Assembly (NCBI GenBank): GCA_963965975.1
Contig: OZ014413.1
Location: forward strand, 3,358,001 to 3,422,000
DNA length: 64,000 nucleotides
From: Xestospongia bergquistia
Lineage: Eukaryota; Porifera; Demospongiae; Haplosclerida; Petrosiidae
Reading direction: 5' to 3'
The position numbers and the translations under genes were made by a program. How positions within the stretch are numbered: the first letter of the stretch is position 1; every line of letters begins with the position of its first letter. Shown piece after piece: positions 38,001-50,314 of the stretch. Under the pieces are notes generated by a model. That model was not told the DNA's origin, did no database searches, and saw nothing but the letters and a program-made list of their open reading frames with translations.

Positions 38001-41000
38001 AGCTTCAAAATAAATAACTCAAATGTTATGGTTGAGGTGATATGTGGGTAGACTTGGTTTATATACAATTTCTGCAAGGTCAAATATCAGCCTAATAATC
38101 CAGTCAAATGATTACAGTCAAGTTTAATTACATTAAAATTGTTATTTATGAGAAGGACAGTCAGTGTATCAATCTTTCCTACTAGTCTAAACCAGGTACA
38201 TTTTCTGTTCAGGTTAGAATCAAGTTAATAGTCTCAAACGTACTAGTCATCTCAAAGAAAAACAAGGTCTATACTAAACTTCTACATATTTGACTACCTA
38301 TTTCCTATAATTAAGTGTTCTTATTATCTCACTTAATCAACTACAGGTACTTTGCTGAGGCTGTGTTTGGCATACACAACAGTTTACAAGTTATTGTGTT
38401 CAATTGCTCATTTCATCACAATCGTGGTACTGGAGTTATTCAAGAACCATATCGTGGTAACACAGGTGCATTGTCTATCACATATTACAACATGAGCTCG
38501 TCTGCTAGTAATCCTAACATCACAGTTACATTATGTAACTTTATTAACAATTCTGCGCTAGCAACTGTTAATTATAAATCAACAAATCAAGTTATACATA
38601 ATGGTGTCTTGACTGGAAGGGGTGGAGCAATGGGTGTATTTGTAAAAGAAAATCATTTCAATATCACTGCATATGTTCATAGTTGTTATTTTGAACATAA
38701 CACAGCTCGTTCCTATGGTGGATCACTTTACTATATTTTTCGTGGACATGGCAGTCATTTTGCAGAGGTTCACTCCTGTTATTTTTTGACTAATTCTGCT
38801 CAACTGGGTGGTGGAATTATTTTTGGAGGATCAAAAGGTACTGTAAATGCTCCTCACACATTTTATGCTATCAATTGTACATTTGTTGGAAATAAAGCTT
38901 TATCTGGAGCAGGACTATATTACTTTATTAGTATAAATAGCAGTTACACAAATATTGCTCATTTAGAAGGCAATAAGTTCACATACAACTCTTTGTTAAA
39001 TGATCGTAATGGTTATGGTGCAGCCATTGCAATGGACAATGGTGATAACCATGAAGATAATGATTTCCTCCCTGTAAATACACTAACTAACTGGTAAGGG
39101 TATACACATAGTAAATTATTTTAATATAGAATTATTTTTGTGACAGTTATTTATGTGACAGTTTTGAAATGGTAGTCTGTTAGCATCGTGTTTTAAAATA
39201 TATAAACACCAATGTATGATCAATCTATAAGAGGTTATAAAACAGATTTTGTTTACAGGTAATGGAAACTTTATAATAAAAGCTGTTGTGATTCTTGTTG
39301 TAATTGTACTGACTTTATATATTTCTTTTTTATTGTTGTATCTTTTATTTTGCTTAGTTTATTTGCCAATAACTCAGGTAGCAATGGTATTGTCAGTATT
39401 ACTTTTAGTATAGTAAAAATAGCTGGCAAAAACAGCTTCATAGGAAATAATGGATCAGCACTTAGGGTAAGTGTTAATATTAGTTAAGTCATATTATAAT
39501 AAATTAACAAGCTAATAAATAATTATAGCATGGCCATCTTTTTAATTACGTAGATTGTAGGTGTTAGAATCAAAATGAGTGGAAATATTGAATTTATTAA
39601 TAATACTTCAATTGATGGAGCAGCACTCTACTTGTTGTCTTACTCTCATGTTCGTCTATCGAATGATGTTCAGTTACTGTTCATGGGAAACTCTGGAAGG
39701 TAGGTGGAAATTTTTACTTCTTGATCATTTCAGCAAACATGTAGGCTATTAAAATAATAATAGTACAAACTTAGTGTGTTTGTGTTAGGAAGTTGTAATC
39801 TAAAGTAATTTAGTTTAATTATTAACATAATTACATCACATATGGTTATGATAATATATGTTTATCCATGCTCTAATTGTAGAGCATATCATGATTGTGT
39901 ACAAATTACACGTACATGTTAATTAATTGAGATAAATATATTTGATTAGAAAGGAAATACTTATTATGTCACTTTTGTTATCTAATAGATATGGTGCTAG
40001 TATATATGTGTCTGCTGTATCATTACCTCAAACTTTTCAAAGACTACCTTATAATCATCAATGTTTCCTTGTACTAGAAACAAATTCCACATTACCACCA
40101 CCACTTTGCAAACAGGTAAGACAAAATGATGTGAAAAGGAAAAGGAGGATTGAATATAACTGTTATCGCACTCTTTATTAATACAATGATATGCCTTTAC
40201 AAAATCATCAAATTGATATTATAAATTGTACGTTACTTTTTATATTTCAGACTGGAATTAACATCACTTTTACTGGTAACATAGCTTGGTTTGGTGCTGC
40301 AGTATATGCTACTAGTTTAACATCTTGTTCTTGTGTTAGTGATAAAGTCATACAATCATTTGATGAATCATCCTTTCCTCAGTGGCCTATCTTCTATGTC
40401 AGGTAACTGGATATAATAATACCATTGTTATATCACATAAACAGGTTAATGTTCATCTCATTTGCCATATATTAACTATTTTAGTTATAACTGTTTTTTC
40501 CTGGCACCATGTCACACTTCGCATGCCAAATACCAGTTGTTCTAAGCTTTCCTTGGACATTGGGATGTTTCTATGTAGCTTATCCACATTTTGTAATATA
40601 TTTTATATTCTAATGAAACATGCATCTTCCAAATGAAATCTCTTTGGTATCATGCAATAAATAATTTTAAGTTACCCATATTGCAAGTTAAGTAATTTAA
40701 CCACAGATAAAAAAATTAAGCATCTGTTTTTAAAGCTATACCATAACGGCCTATTATATCCACAGAAGTATCACCAAACAGTATCTATTCATTGTCATAA
40801 TCTTGAAATCCTTTATTATAGTAATGACAACAAAAATTTAGCATTTCAAGACTCGTACAATCAAACACATTCCTTTGTGACAGACTCTGTTGAACTAGTC
40901 ATTGACATTAATCAAGTGAGTGGGTGGCCAGGTCAGAGGTTATATTTATCTCTCAGAGCTCTGGATGAGTTTGGAAATCCTTCAGGATCATTAACACGCT

Positions 41001-44000
41001 TCTCCCTTAATCGACATAGCAATAACCGTTTTGTAAGTATTTGTAGTAAATATGTTTCTAAATTATACCTAAATATGTGGACTTTATTGATAGATGTAAT
41101 CAAAACGTATGATACCATTGTATATAAATTATACATCCAACATAGTATGGATAATATGATGATCCTAGTTTGTAGAATCTACTGTATGTGAATATATAAT
41201 TATTATGAAAACTTAATTATTTAATTTCATCAACTTTATAAATGTAATTTTTAGTGACTATTACCATACTAGTCTTAATAGTACTAATAATAATGGCATA
41301 CTTTGACAAAATTATGAGCTCCTCTTGTTTAGGATAACTCTTACATTTCTCCTGATACTATCTTGATATCACAAGAACCATTTATAGCTAAATTTACATA
41401 CCGTTTAGTAGATGAAGCTGACAATTTATCTACAAACAAAACACTTGGTAACATTATCGTCTTTGACTATGGTGTCCAGATCATTAAAGATAAGGTATGT
41501 CACTCTATCATTGATAAATCAAAAGTTGGTAGCACATAGGAAACCCATTTTTATATTCATGAAGAAAATATCTCTAATTTCCCATTTTGTATGAGAAATT
41601 ATTAGCAGTAATATATTTTCAATTCAGCAAATTCTTTTTGCTACTCTTAAATGACAGGATTAACAAGATGTTTAAATACTCCAGCTTAACAAATGCCAAG
41701 CACTTCGCCAAATTTTCTGCTTATCTAAAACAATCATAGCATTATACTGATGCATTGCTTAAGTCATTTATTCTGTCATTCTGATGTAACTATAAATATA
41801 ACTTTACTACATACTATAGACTAAAGCTACATTCATACCACTGATTTATCAAGACTGTATTGGAGGATATGTATTAACTTCTACTACTGATGTAACTAGT
41901 CATAGAACATGTCAATGTGATCGATCAGTACATAATGTTTTGTCATGTGAAGAAGACCAAGATTCTGTTATTATTAAGGTACATTACATGACCTAACTTT
42001 ACTGCATATTGTACAACAGTAAACTATAAAAGCATGGATAATCTCAAATGATTGCAATAATTATATAGTCAATGGTCATCTGAAGTGCGTAAAGCAAGTT
42101 AAAAATACCAATTATTCAACTTTTGTACTCAAACCTTTTTCGTGTGTTTCTTTAATATCTTTATTAATTACACCTAATCAATATTCTACAGTTGTGTCTG
42201 ACTTAAAATGGCATAAGTTAACATGTTCATTTCACTAAAATGTTCCATGCTTCTTTTCAAACAGTATCAATTTGATTATTATCATAGATAAATATTACTA
42301 TCATATCTGTATCATTTCTTATACTTAGTCTAATCTCTGGGCAACTCATGTAGTAGGAGAGCCTGCATCACTTTACTTCTATTGGTGTCCTCCAGGATAT
42401 TGTCAATGTTTCTTTAACACCAGTGCTGGTAATAGTTCTTGTGTTCCAGTTTATTCTAATACTAACCATGATAAACAGTGTGTATGTTCAAGAAAAGGTA
42501 AATGACTAGAGTTTTGTACTGAGAGATGAAAGATTATAAGTTAATTGTCAAATAGCAGAATACACTAAAGTATACATGTTTTATGTTATTGTGACATTTT
42601 ACAGAATGTATTATTATTAATAGGTATATTATGTGGTGAGTGCAAAAAAGGTGGAGTTAGTGTTCTCTTAAATAACTGTGTTACATGTAGTAATAATCAT
42701 CTCACCTTAATATTAGTACTAGGTAAATTATAAATGTACTTGATATAGTAAATGATGTATTTATTTCTTGTAGTTGTTCTTGATATGTTAGTAATATTTA
42801 GTATAATATTCTTTGATATTGGTATACCAGAGTGGAGTTATCCATTTCTCTTCTACATACAGGTACGAACATTTATCAATTAACTTGACATATTTCAAAT
42901 TGTTTTAGTATTGTATAATTGTATTGAGTGAAATAGAAAATAATTAAAATTTCTTGTAAGATAATAAAACAAACATTAGATCTATCTTACTAATGTATTT
43001 GTTTAAAGTCATAAATTGCCTTAGACTCATTTAATGATAATCGTTATTTTGTCAATTGTTATAATAATTTTTATTCTGGATGTTCGTTTAGTTTTCCATT
43101 ATAAAGTCCTTTCTTTTAAAAAATAGATATAGGAAATACTAAAGTATTATAATCCTTATTAATGTAGAGAGATAACCATTACATCTTTTTTCATTTTCTT
43201 CCATTTAACAGATGGTTCCAGTAGTTGGTTTGTATTTTCCACCTTCTTTCCTTACTATTGGAAAATACGTAAATTAATTATAAATAATAATATTATTGAT
43301 TTAGTTGCATTTTATATAATATAAAATGACTACTACACATAACTGACTAAATATTTTTCTGTACTTTTCAACATTACTAGTAATAAATGTTGAGTTGAAT
43401 CCATAAACCTTTATTAGCAAATAATAATAAATATTTTCTTTTCTTCACTAGCTCTACTACTTATCAAATGCTCTAGGCTTTTACTTTGTTTATGATTTCT
43501 GTTTATCAGAATCACTGAGTATTTCAATGTCTTATTTCTTCAAATTCATACCACTACTCAATATAATACTAATAGTCCCATTAGCCATAATATTGAGGTA
43601 AACATACATAGACATATTAATGATGGTATATATAGTGATGTATCTTGCACTGGACTTTATTAATTTATATGTTGAAAGGTAACCAAGCAGTTAATGTCAT
43701 TACTTTATAGATATTTTATAAAGCAGTATCGACAATTTCACAATTTATCCTCTAACACTAAAGGGATTTGGACTGTTGTCTTGTTAGTTTATTCACACAT
43801 CATCTACACTTGTTTGAGTGTTCTAAACTGTCCAGTCTTACCTCAACAAGATGGAAAGAAATCAATTAGAGTAAGTCATGGAGCTTGAAATACAATACCT
43901 ACTTAATCAATTGAGTATGGATTTCTAAATATACTGTGCTACTTTATTGTTCTTACACAGCGATGGTACTTTAGTGGTGAGACTGAATGTTTTATTACAA

Positions 44001-45134
44001 CTAGTCATTTATGGCTCACTATACTGTCTCTCTTTGTTCTATTACTCTCTATATTGTTAATACCAGTTATTATCTCAATGACTTATATTAAGAACAGAGC
44101 AAAGGTATACCTTCTCTGAATGATAAATAATAACATCAATAACTGTTTAATATCATAATTTGTTTTATAGAAGTACTATTTTATGAAGAAGATGGGTTTA
44201 GCATTTAAGGAGCCTTTCAGAAAACACTTTGGATTTTGGTGTGGAATAGAGTTAATTCAAAGATCTTTCTTGCTAGTTTTGATGATAGCTTTACCATATC
44301 ATCCAGTAAGTCATGTTAATTTCATGTATACTCTAAACACATGACGAGTAGGACAATTAGATATTCATTATTCTTCTTGCTGGTGATTAAAATTTAAAAT
44401 ATCTTCATGTCCTCTATGTTGTTCAAAGTCTAGTAATAATGTTACTTCAACTATTTAATATAATTATTATAGTGATCATTCTCATTACTACACAGAATAT
44501 TCTTTTACTATATATAGTAGTACTTGTTGCTATATATGGTTATTTAACTCCATATAAACAACAGTTAACTAACTGGTTAGAACTAGCAACATTGACATGG
44601 TTTGCCATTCTAATCATGTTACTATCTAATCCACTGTTACAAGATACTTTGACCTATACTTCAGAGTTCACTTTCAGTATTCCTCAATGTGATGGTGCTA
44701 GTACTGTTGTCACTATGTTTGCCATACTCTTGGCAGTGTTCTATTATTTACCAGTACTTGTGGCACTGGTTTGTACAAGTGTGTGGATAATAATAAATAT
44801 GTAAGTCATTTGCAATAGTTTTAGTTATGACAATAATTGTTCTACAAATACACTCCTTACATTACATTTATATATGAAATACTAATACATAGATCATTTT
44901 AAATATATATTTTATAAATTAGAATGTATCTATGTCAGTCATTTGCCTCTCTTTAGACGAAAGATGATAAAAAATTATCGAACAATACCTTTGCAACAAG
45001 TAAAGAAAAGTCCTGACCTCTTTGAGCATGAGATGACCACTTATTACACATTACTTGATGGAAGAAATAGAGCAACTTCAACAACTATTATTATTTCTGA
45101 TCCTACAAAATCAGAAGAGCACACAATAATATGA
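35092..45134 (+). CDS. Beta-helix ectodomain / multi-pass membrane protein, unit B (intact)
   Basis: 19 exons: 35092-35582, 38347-39093, 39358-39466, 39554-39699, 39989-40115, 40251-40402, 40822-41032, 41333-41494, 41820-41978, 42329-42497, 42624-42722, 42774-42862, 43212-43268, 43452-43597, 43711-43870, 43961-44104, 44171-44305, 44496-44800, 44957-45134. The total is 3786 nt, an open frame of 1261 residues. Domain order matches the unit A gene: signal peptide (MMIARVLLFLLFLCTIDVVW), N-glycosylated beta-helix region, Cys-rich neck, about nine hydrophobic spans, charged tail. Differences: one Gly codon fewer in the GGGG rung of exon 2, and a changed stop that adds about seven residues (EEHTII-type end). 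Exon lengths are otherwise identical. Most exon differences are single bases that keep the frame. The promoter lacks the MITE present in unit A. Confidence 0.85.
36011..36150. repeat. Long imperfect inverted repeat in intron 1, unit B
   Basis: Counterpart of 14021-14165 with the same outer (ACCTGATTT / AAAATCAGGT) and inner arms. The unit B loop is slightly shorter. Confidence 0.6.
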
Positions 45135-45814
45135 TTCAATAGAATCCATTTACTTTATTCAGTGACATGCCATGTTTTGCTATGAATTTATAATTTTTAT
45201 AAGAACAAAGGGTTGGTGTAGCTAGTAGACTATGGAATGAACTTTAAAGTGACAGTGAACTTTAATTCTTTAAAGTGATAGTGCAGTAGAACACAGTTTA
45301 GATGATCAGCTTATAGGTATGAAAAGGATTGATATTACTACTAATTTATATACTGTCTGCTTTCAACTAATAATCCTGTTTCATGAACATGGTGACTGAT
45401 TGACTCAATTAATAGTTCATATTATTCAATCAACAGAAGTCATATAATTTCTTAGCCACACTTTCTTAACTTCAGGACACACTTTACATTACTACTGTGC
45501 ATAGTCCATTCACAGAACTATGGTTTTAAAAAATCTCTGGCCTACATTGCTTTGCATCTACACTCAACCAACATTTATTCTAACAACTATACAGGTTTGA
45601 AATGTTTAGTGTCGCTAATTAATCTAATCCATTTTGTCAAGAATGTTTGATTTAGTGGTTACTCATAAAAAATGAACCTGAATGAGAAGGAATGGATGAA
45701 TCAGTTTTGTGTATGTACAAAATATCCACGTTGTGGCAAAGTGACTAAGTCTACTGTAAGACGAAGCAGATATCTTAGAAAATCCACTTTCTGTTTTTGC
45801 TTCCAAACTTGAAA

Positions 45815-45910
45815 ATGGCAGGTTTAGATAGTGTAGTGTTCCCATTTTCAGAAGAAGAGGATGCTGACAATGATAGAAGGGAGTCTATTCTACTTAGTGA
45901 ATATGATTGA
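45815..45910 (+). CDS. Possible 31-residue small ORF, unit B
   Basis: Counterpart of 23930-24025 (MAGLDSVVFPFSEEEDAD...), ending LLSEYD. Acidic, with no known domain. May belong to a 3' UTR. Confidence 0.25.
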   Translation: MAGLDSVVFPFSEEEDADNDRRESILLSEYD

Positions 45911-46435
45911 GTCGGAAAAGTGAGTTTTTACTCCTACTAATCAAAGGTAGATAATAAGCAATATTAATTACCTATTAATTTTGAATTTCACTACATAGAT
46001 TGTTCCTTAATAATTTTAGTGGCAAAGATTGTTTCATCTCTTCTCTGCTGTTGAAGGATCATTCCATTTCTAGTTACTAATCAACAGTAGAAGTGGCAGT
46101 TGTAAATCTAAAAGGTATACCTAAAGTATTGAGATTTTTAAAATGTATTTTTCTTAAATAATAGAAAGAGAATCACCTTTTCTTCTGACTATGATCCAAA
46201 TGAAAAACTGAGGAACCACATATAATAGAGTACTATGATTGTACATTTATCTAGTGCTATGATAGTACCTTTGATGAACTTTAAAACAATGGTTGTTTTA
46301 TTACATTACATTCCAGACTCCATATTTTATAACTTCCTGATCGTGATTTTATACCAAATTGTCACGTTATGCAGAGTATTGGTAACTATAATAACAAAGG
46401 CAATATTGCATTTAGAACACATTGAACTATTATAG

Positions 46436-46910
46436 AATTTGTGACAACAGAAGAGGTGCTTGCTCTCTTTATCCATGCTCCAAATCATGCATTTAACAGA
46501 GGTGCATTGATCCCAATTTACTGGAGATGTCAGAAAAGAACAGAGCTGTACATACAGTTGATAAATATCATTTACCCAAGATGATCACTATTATCCTGTA
46601 ATAATTACCATAATCATCCACCACCAGATCAGGCAGCAAATGAGACAAAAGAGCTTATCTCCACTATAATTAAGAAAGAAGGTATCCAAGAGTATACAAC
46701 TATTACCTCGCTTTTATGATGCTGAGATTTAGCACCTTACTAGGGAGACCAGAAAAGGCAGCCAAACTGTCAAAGCGTTTCATCAATCAAGTCACTACTT
46801 CGTTGCAGCTGAGAGCATCAAAAAATATGCAAAAGTAGATACATTTGAAGGTGAATGGCCTCAAACCTTTCAGTGGTGAACAATTATTGAAATAGAATGC
46901 CTAATCCCAC
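46436..46910 (+). pseudogene. FLYWCH-type / MULE transposon relic
   Basis: Broken plus-strand frames show IYWRCQKRTE...YIQ, a NHPPPDQAANETKELISTI block and KKEGIQEYTTI. Then come YDAEI, KYAKVDTFEG and EWPQTFSGEQLL. This order (FLYWCH finger with N-H-x-H, then the linker before a MULE transposase domain) is typical of such elements in invertebrates. Several frameshifts and stops make it dead. It lies where an N-terminal part of the following MATH gene might be expected. Confidence 0.55.
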
Positions 46911-47186
46911 AATGTCTAATTTCTGACAAAGTGTTGTATTTATAGTGAGAACTTTTATTTATGAGACAGCAGCTCCAGCATGGCAAGTTCCAAAGGCTAA
47001 AACTACAACACAGTTAAATAGTAATAAGTGTTATTCCCAGGAGGTTTACAGACACTTCTCAACCTCAGAGATTCTTTTCTATCAACCATCCCTAAGATTA
47101 ATACAGTATTAAAAAATTCAACTGATCAGTTGGCTACAAGAATTATAGATATTACATTGGTATCAATAATCTTTTTTCATACAGAC

Positions 47187-47242
47187 AATAAGCTTGAGTT
47201 AGAACGATCTTAGATCAATCAATTGGAAGAAGAAAAAGAATC
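47187..47242 (+). other. Coiled-coil-like relic upstream of the MATH ORF
   Basis: After an acceptor (CATACAG) the frame reads DNKLELERS, stop, INQLEEEKESIF. This is heptad-like and resembles the coiled coil that precedes the MATH domain in TRAF proteins, but it contains a stop. Suggests loss of an N-terminal TRAF part. Confidence 0.3.
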
Positions 47243-47282
47243 AATTTTTGGTAATAAAATTGTTTTTATAATACAAAATTAA

Positions 47283-48371
47283 TTGACATTTGTGTGGATA
47301 GGTTCACTAGTTCCATTGCTACATGATGATTGGAGATCCGAGTTACAGAGTCCACCAGTCCAAACTGTCATGTCTAATTTTAGTATATACAAGAAAAATG
47401 AAGAAGACTGGTATAGTCCTAGTTTTGTGTCTTCTCCTAATGGCTATGAAATGTGTGTTCATATCTTAGCTAATGGTCAAGATGAGGGACAAGGAACACA
47501 TCTGAGTGTTTATGTCCATCTAATGGCAGGCAAAAATGATGATCTGTTGTCATGGTCATTTCAAGGAGAAGTAAAAGTTCAGCTCATTAATCGTAGAGGT
47601 GATTATGATCATTATGAACAGAATATAATGTTTGATGATTCCTCTAATGTACAAGCTTGTAGTCGAGTTATTAATGGAATTCCAATCAAGGCTGGTCTAG
47701 CAAATAGAATTGGTGAAGGTAAAACTCTCTTTATTCCTCAAGACAAACTTCAGACCAGTACATCTGATTTTCTGAGAGAAGACAGCATCAGAGTTTGTAT
47801 TAAAGAAGTTATTGTTCATTCTTCAAATGCAGTATCACCTGTAGCACCCGTATCATCACAAAGTGATCCCTTGCCACCCACTATTCTTGACTTTGTAATT
47901 GAAAACTTTTCAAAGCGGAAGAGATCTAATGAAGAATGCATCAGTGAACCATTTTATTCACACAAAAGTGGCTACAAAATGTCTCTTTTAGTCTACCCCA
48001 ATGGCCGAGGTAAATGCAAAGACAAGTATATCTCTATTTTCGTTCACCTCATGAAAGGTGAAAATGACAACAACTTAACATTTCCATTTTGTGGTGAGAT
48101 CCTTACTCAAATTATCAATTGGAAGAATGTCAGCAAGAATCATGCTGAACAAAATATAGAATTTAATGAGAAGATTGACCCAAAAGGAGTGTATGGGGCT
48201 CGCTTCACAGGACTAGCTACATTGTTGGCAGAAGGACAGTATCATGGATATGGATTTCCAAATTTTTTGTCACACAAGTTTTTGGAATTTGATGAATCAT
48301 GTAATAGTCAGTATGTGAGTGATGATGATTCTCTACATATTAGGATTGTAAAAATAACACTTCGTTCTTGA
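47283..48371 (+). CDS. Protein with two MATH (TRAF-type) domains
   Basis: The open frame has 362 codons and no introns. The first ATG is at 47370 (MSNFSIYKK), and the codons before it may be coding only if an upstream exon is spliced in near 47300. MATH 1 (about residues 28-185 of the frame) has NFSIYKKNEEDWYSPSF, YEMCVHILANG and LSVYVHLMAGKNDDLL. MATH 2 (about 198-360) has the parallel series ENFSKRKRSNEECISEPFY, YKMSLLVYPNG and ISIFVHLMKGENDNNL. TRAF-type MATH domains bind receptor tails and TRAF partners. RING and TRAF zinc fingers are absent; the upstream 800 bp hold a transposon relic and a coiled coil with a stop. It may be a truncated TRAF-like adaptor still expressed, or a recent pseudogene with an intact 3' exon. 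Confidence 0.75.
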   Translation: MTFVWIGSLVPLLHDDWRSELQSPPVQTVMSNFSIYKKNEEDWYSPSFVSSPNGYEMCVHILANGQDEGQGTHLSVYVHLMAGKNDDLLSWSFQGEVKVQLINRRGDYDHYEQNIMFDDSSNVQACSRVINGIPIKAGLANRIGEGKTLFIPQDKLQTSTSDFLREDSIRVCIKEVIVHSSNAVSPVAPVSSQSDPLPPTILDFVIENFSKRKRSNEECISEPFYSHKSGYKMSLLVYPNGRGKCKDKYISIFVHLMKGENDNNLTFPFCGEILTQIINWKNVSKNHAEQNIEFNEKIDPKGVYGARFTGLATLLAEGQYHGYGFPNFLSHKFLEFDESCNSQYVSDDDSLHIRIVKITLRS

Positions 48372-48420
48372 TACTAATTTTAATGGTTACTTTGTCACAA
48401 ATATTTAATTATTATTGTAT

Positions 48421-48426
48421 AATAAA
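48421..48426 (+). promoter_or_regulatory. Poly(A) signal of the MATH gene
   Basis: AATAAA 50 bases after the MATH stop codon, 60 bases before the start of the next beta-helix copy. Confidence 0.5.
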
Positions 48427-48486
48427 AAGCACTATTGCATTGCTTAGAGAGTGAGGGGGTGGCTAAGGATTAGTGATTCAGCTGTC

Positions 48487-50220
48487 ATGGCCTTTGTAAG
48501 GTTGCTAGTAGCATTATGTTTTCTCGGTACTGTCAACCTTGTATGGCTGAACAATGTTACTACAACAGTACTGATCATGATCCCTTTTAAGGAATGCGAG
48601 CGAGTGAATGGGCGTTACTATAACTGTCCTAGCTTACAAGCTGCTCTAAACTTAACAATGAAAAACATCGAGGTATGTAACTACTTTGTCATTAATCTTC
48701 AGTCTGGTGTACATCTTATTACTGAACCTATTATTACTTATGCACCTGTTAGTATCATAGGAAATGGAGCAGTTGAAATTGTCTGTCAGTTTAACGCTGA
48801 ATTGTATAATCACACTGGTAACTTTCATTACTTGCATTTCAATACATCTAACCGTGTTAATTTTGACAACGTTAACTTTGATCATTGCCCAATTGCAATT
48901 CGTATATTTGAAGCAGAAAAAGTAATGAGTAACTGTGAACTCATCATTCAGGTATTATTTATATGTACCATACTATACACTCTGATTTTATTGCCTCACT
49001 TAATTAACTACAGGTACTTTGCTGAGGCTGTGTTTGACATACTAACAGTTTACATGTTATTGTGTTCAATTGCTCATTTCTTCACAATCATGGTACTGGA
49101 ATTATTCAAGAACCCTTTCGTAGTAACACAGGTGCATTGTCTATCACGTACAACAATATGAGTTCATCTACTAGTAATCCTAATATTACTGTAACATCAT
49201 GTATTGTAACTTTACTAACAATTCTGCATTGGATATGCTTAATTTTAGATCGTCAAGTCAGGTCTTTAGTAGTGGTATTTTCACTGGAAGGGGTGGAGCA
49301 ATGGCTGTATTTGTACAAGAAAATTATTTCAACATCACTACATATGTTTGTGGTTGTTATTTTGGACATAATACAGCTCGTTCATATGCTGGATCAATTT
49401 ATGTTTTGCTTACTGGATGTGGTAGTCATTTGGGCATGGTTGATTCCTATCATTTTATGAACAATTCAGCTCAACATGGTGGTGGTGGTGGAATAGTTTT
49501 TTTAGGAACAAAAGGTACTCTAAATGCTCCTAACACGTTTTATGCTATCAACTTTACATTTATTGGAAGTAAAGCTTTATTTGGAGCAGGACTATATTAG
49601 TCAATTAATTTTAATGGTGGTGATACAAATATTGCTCACTTAGAAAGCAATAATTTCACATACAACTCTTTATTAAATGATCATAATGGCTTTGGTGCAG
49701 CCGTTGTAGTCGATGCTGATGATAACTATAAAGAAAAAGAATCCTTCCATGTAAATACATTGACTAACTGGTAGTGACTGACTTCTTAAAATATAGCATG
49801 CAAGAATACTTTAACTATACTGTTCTATTTCCCCTTAGCTTCTTTGGTATATAATAACTCAAAAAATAACAGTATTGTCAGTATTGGTATATAGACAACC
49901 AACATGACTGACAAAAACATCTTTATAGGAAATACTGGATCTGCACTGAGGGTAAGGAAGTTGACTAATCAAATGTAAAGTTAATTTTATATAATGATAT
50001 AACTTTTATAATATTCAAACTTTGAATTTTGCAAACTAATAATACTAATTTCAATAATGTTTTACTTAGGTTGTAGGTGCTGGAATCATAATGAGTGGAA
50101 ATATTGAATTTATTAATAATACTTCAATTGATGGAGCAGCACTCTACTTGTTGTCTTTCTCTCAGGTTCAGTCCTCTAATGATGTTTAGTTACTGTTCAT
50201 GGGGAACTCTGGAAAGTGAG
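48487..50220 (+). pseudogene. Fourth beta-helix gene copy, diverged, truncated and broken
   Basis: Exon 1 (48487-48951) has its own signal peptide (MAFVRLLVALCFLGTVNLVW), then the conserved YNCPSLQAALNLTMKNIEVC block. Exon 2 follows after only a 62-bp intron (48952-49013; about 3 kb in units A and B). Lesions: 4-nt insertion at the end of exon 1 leading to a stop at the start of exon 2; 1-nt deletion near 49042; 4-nt insertion near 49203; in-frame TAG at 49598; stops in relics of exon 3 (near 49840) and exon 4 (50072-50220). Exons 5-19 are absent. A hAT element begins 100 bp further on. Confidence 0.85.
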
Positions 50221-50314
50221 CAATTGTGGAATGAATTAATTGTATGTACTTTATCTGAATTGTTGTTATTCCCTTTGAAATATGTTTGCGGGCTTTATAT
50301 TTCATTTTTCAAAG

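Noticed and set aside
47283..47369. TTG at 47283 as the start codon of the MATH protein
   Set aside because: Non-ATG start with no support. The first ATG is at 47370, or the 5' codons are joined to an upstream exon.
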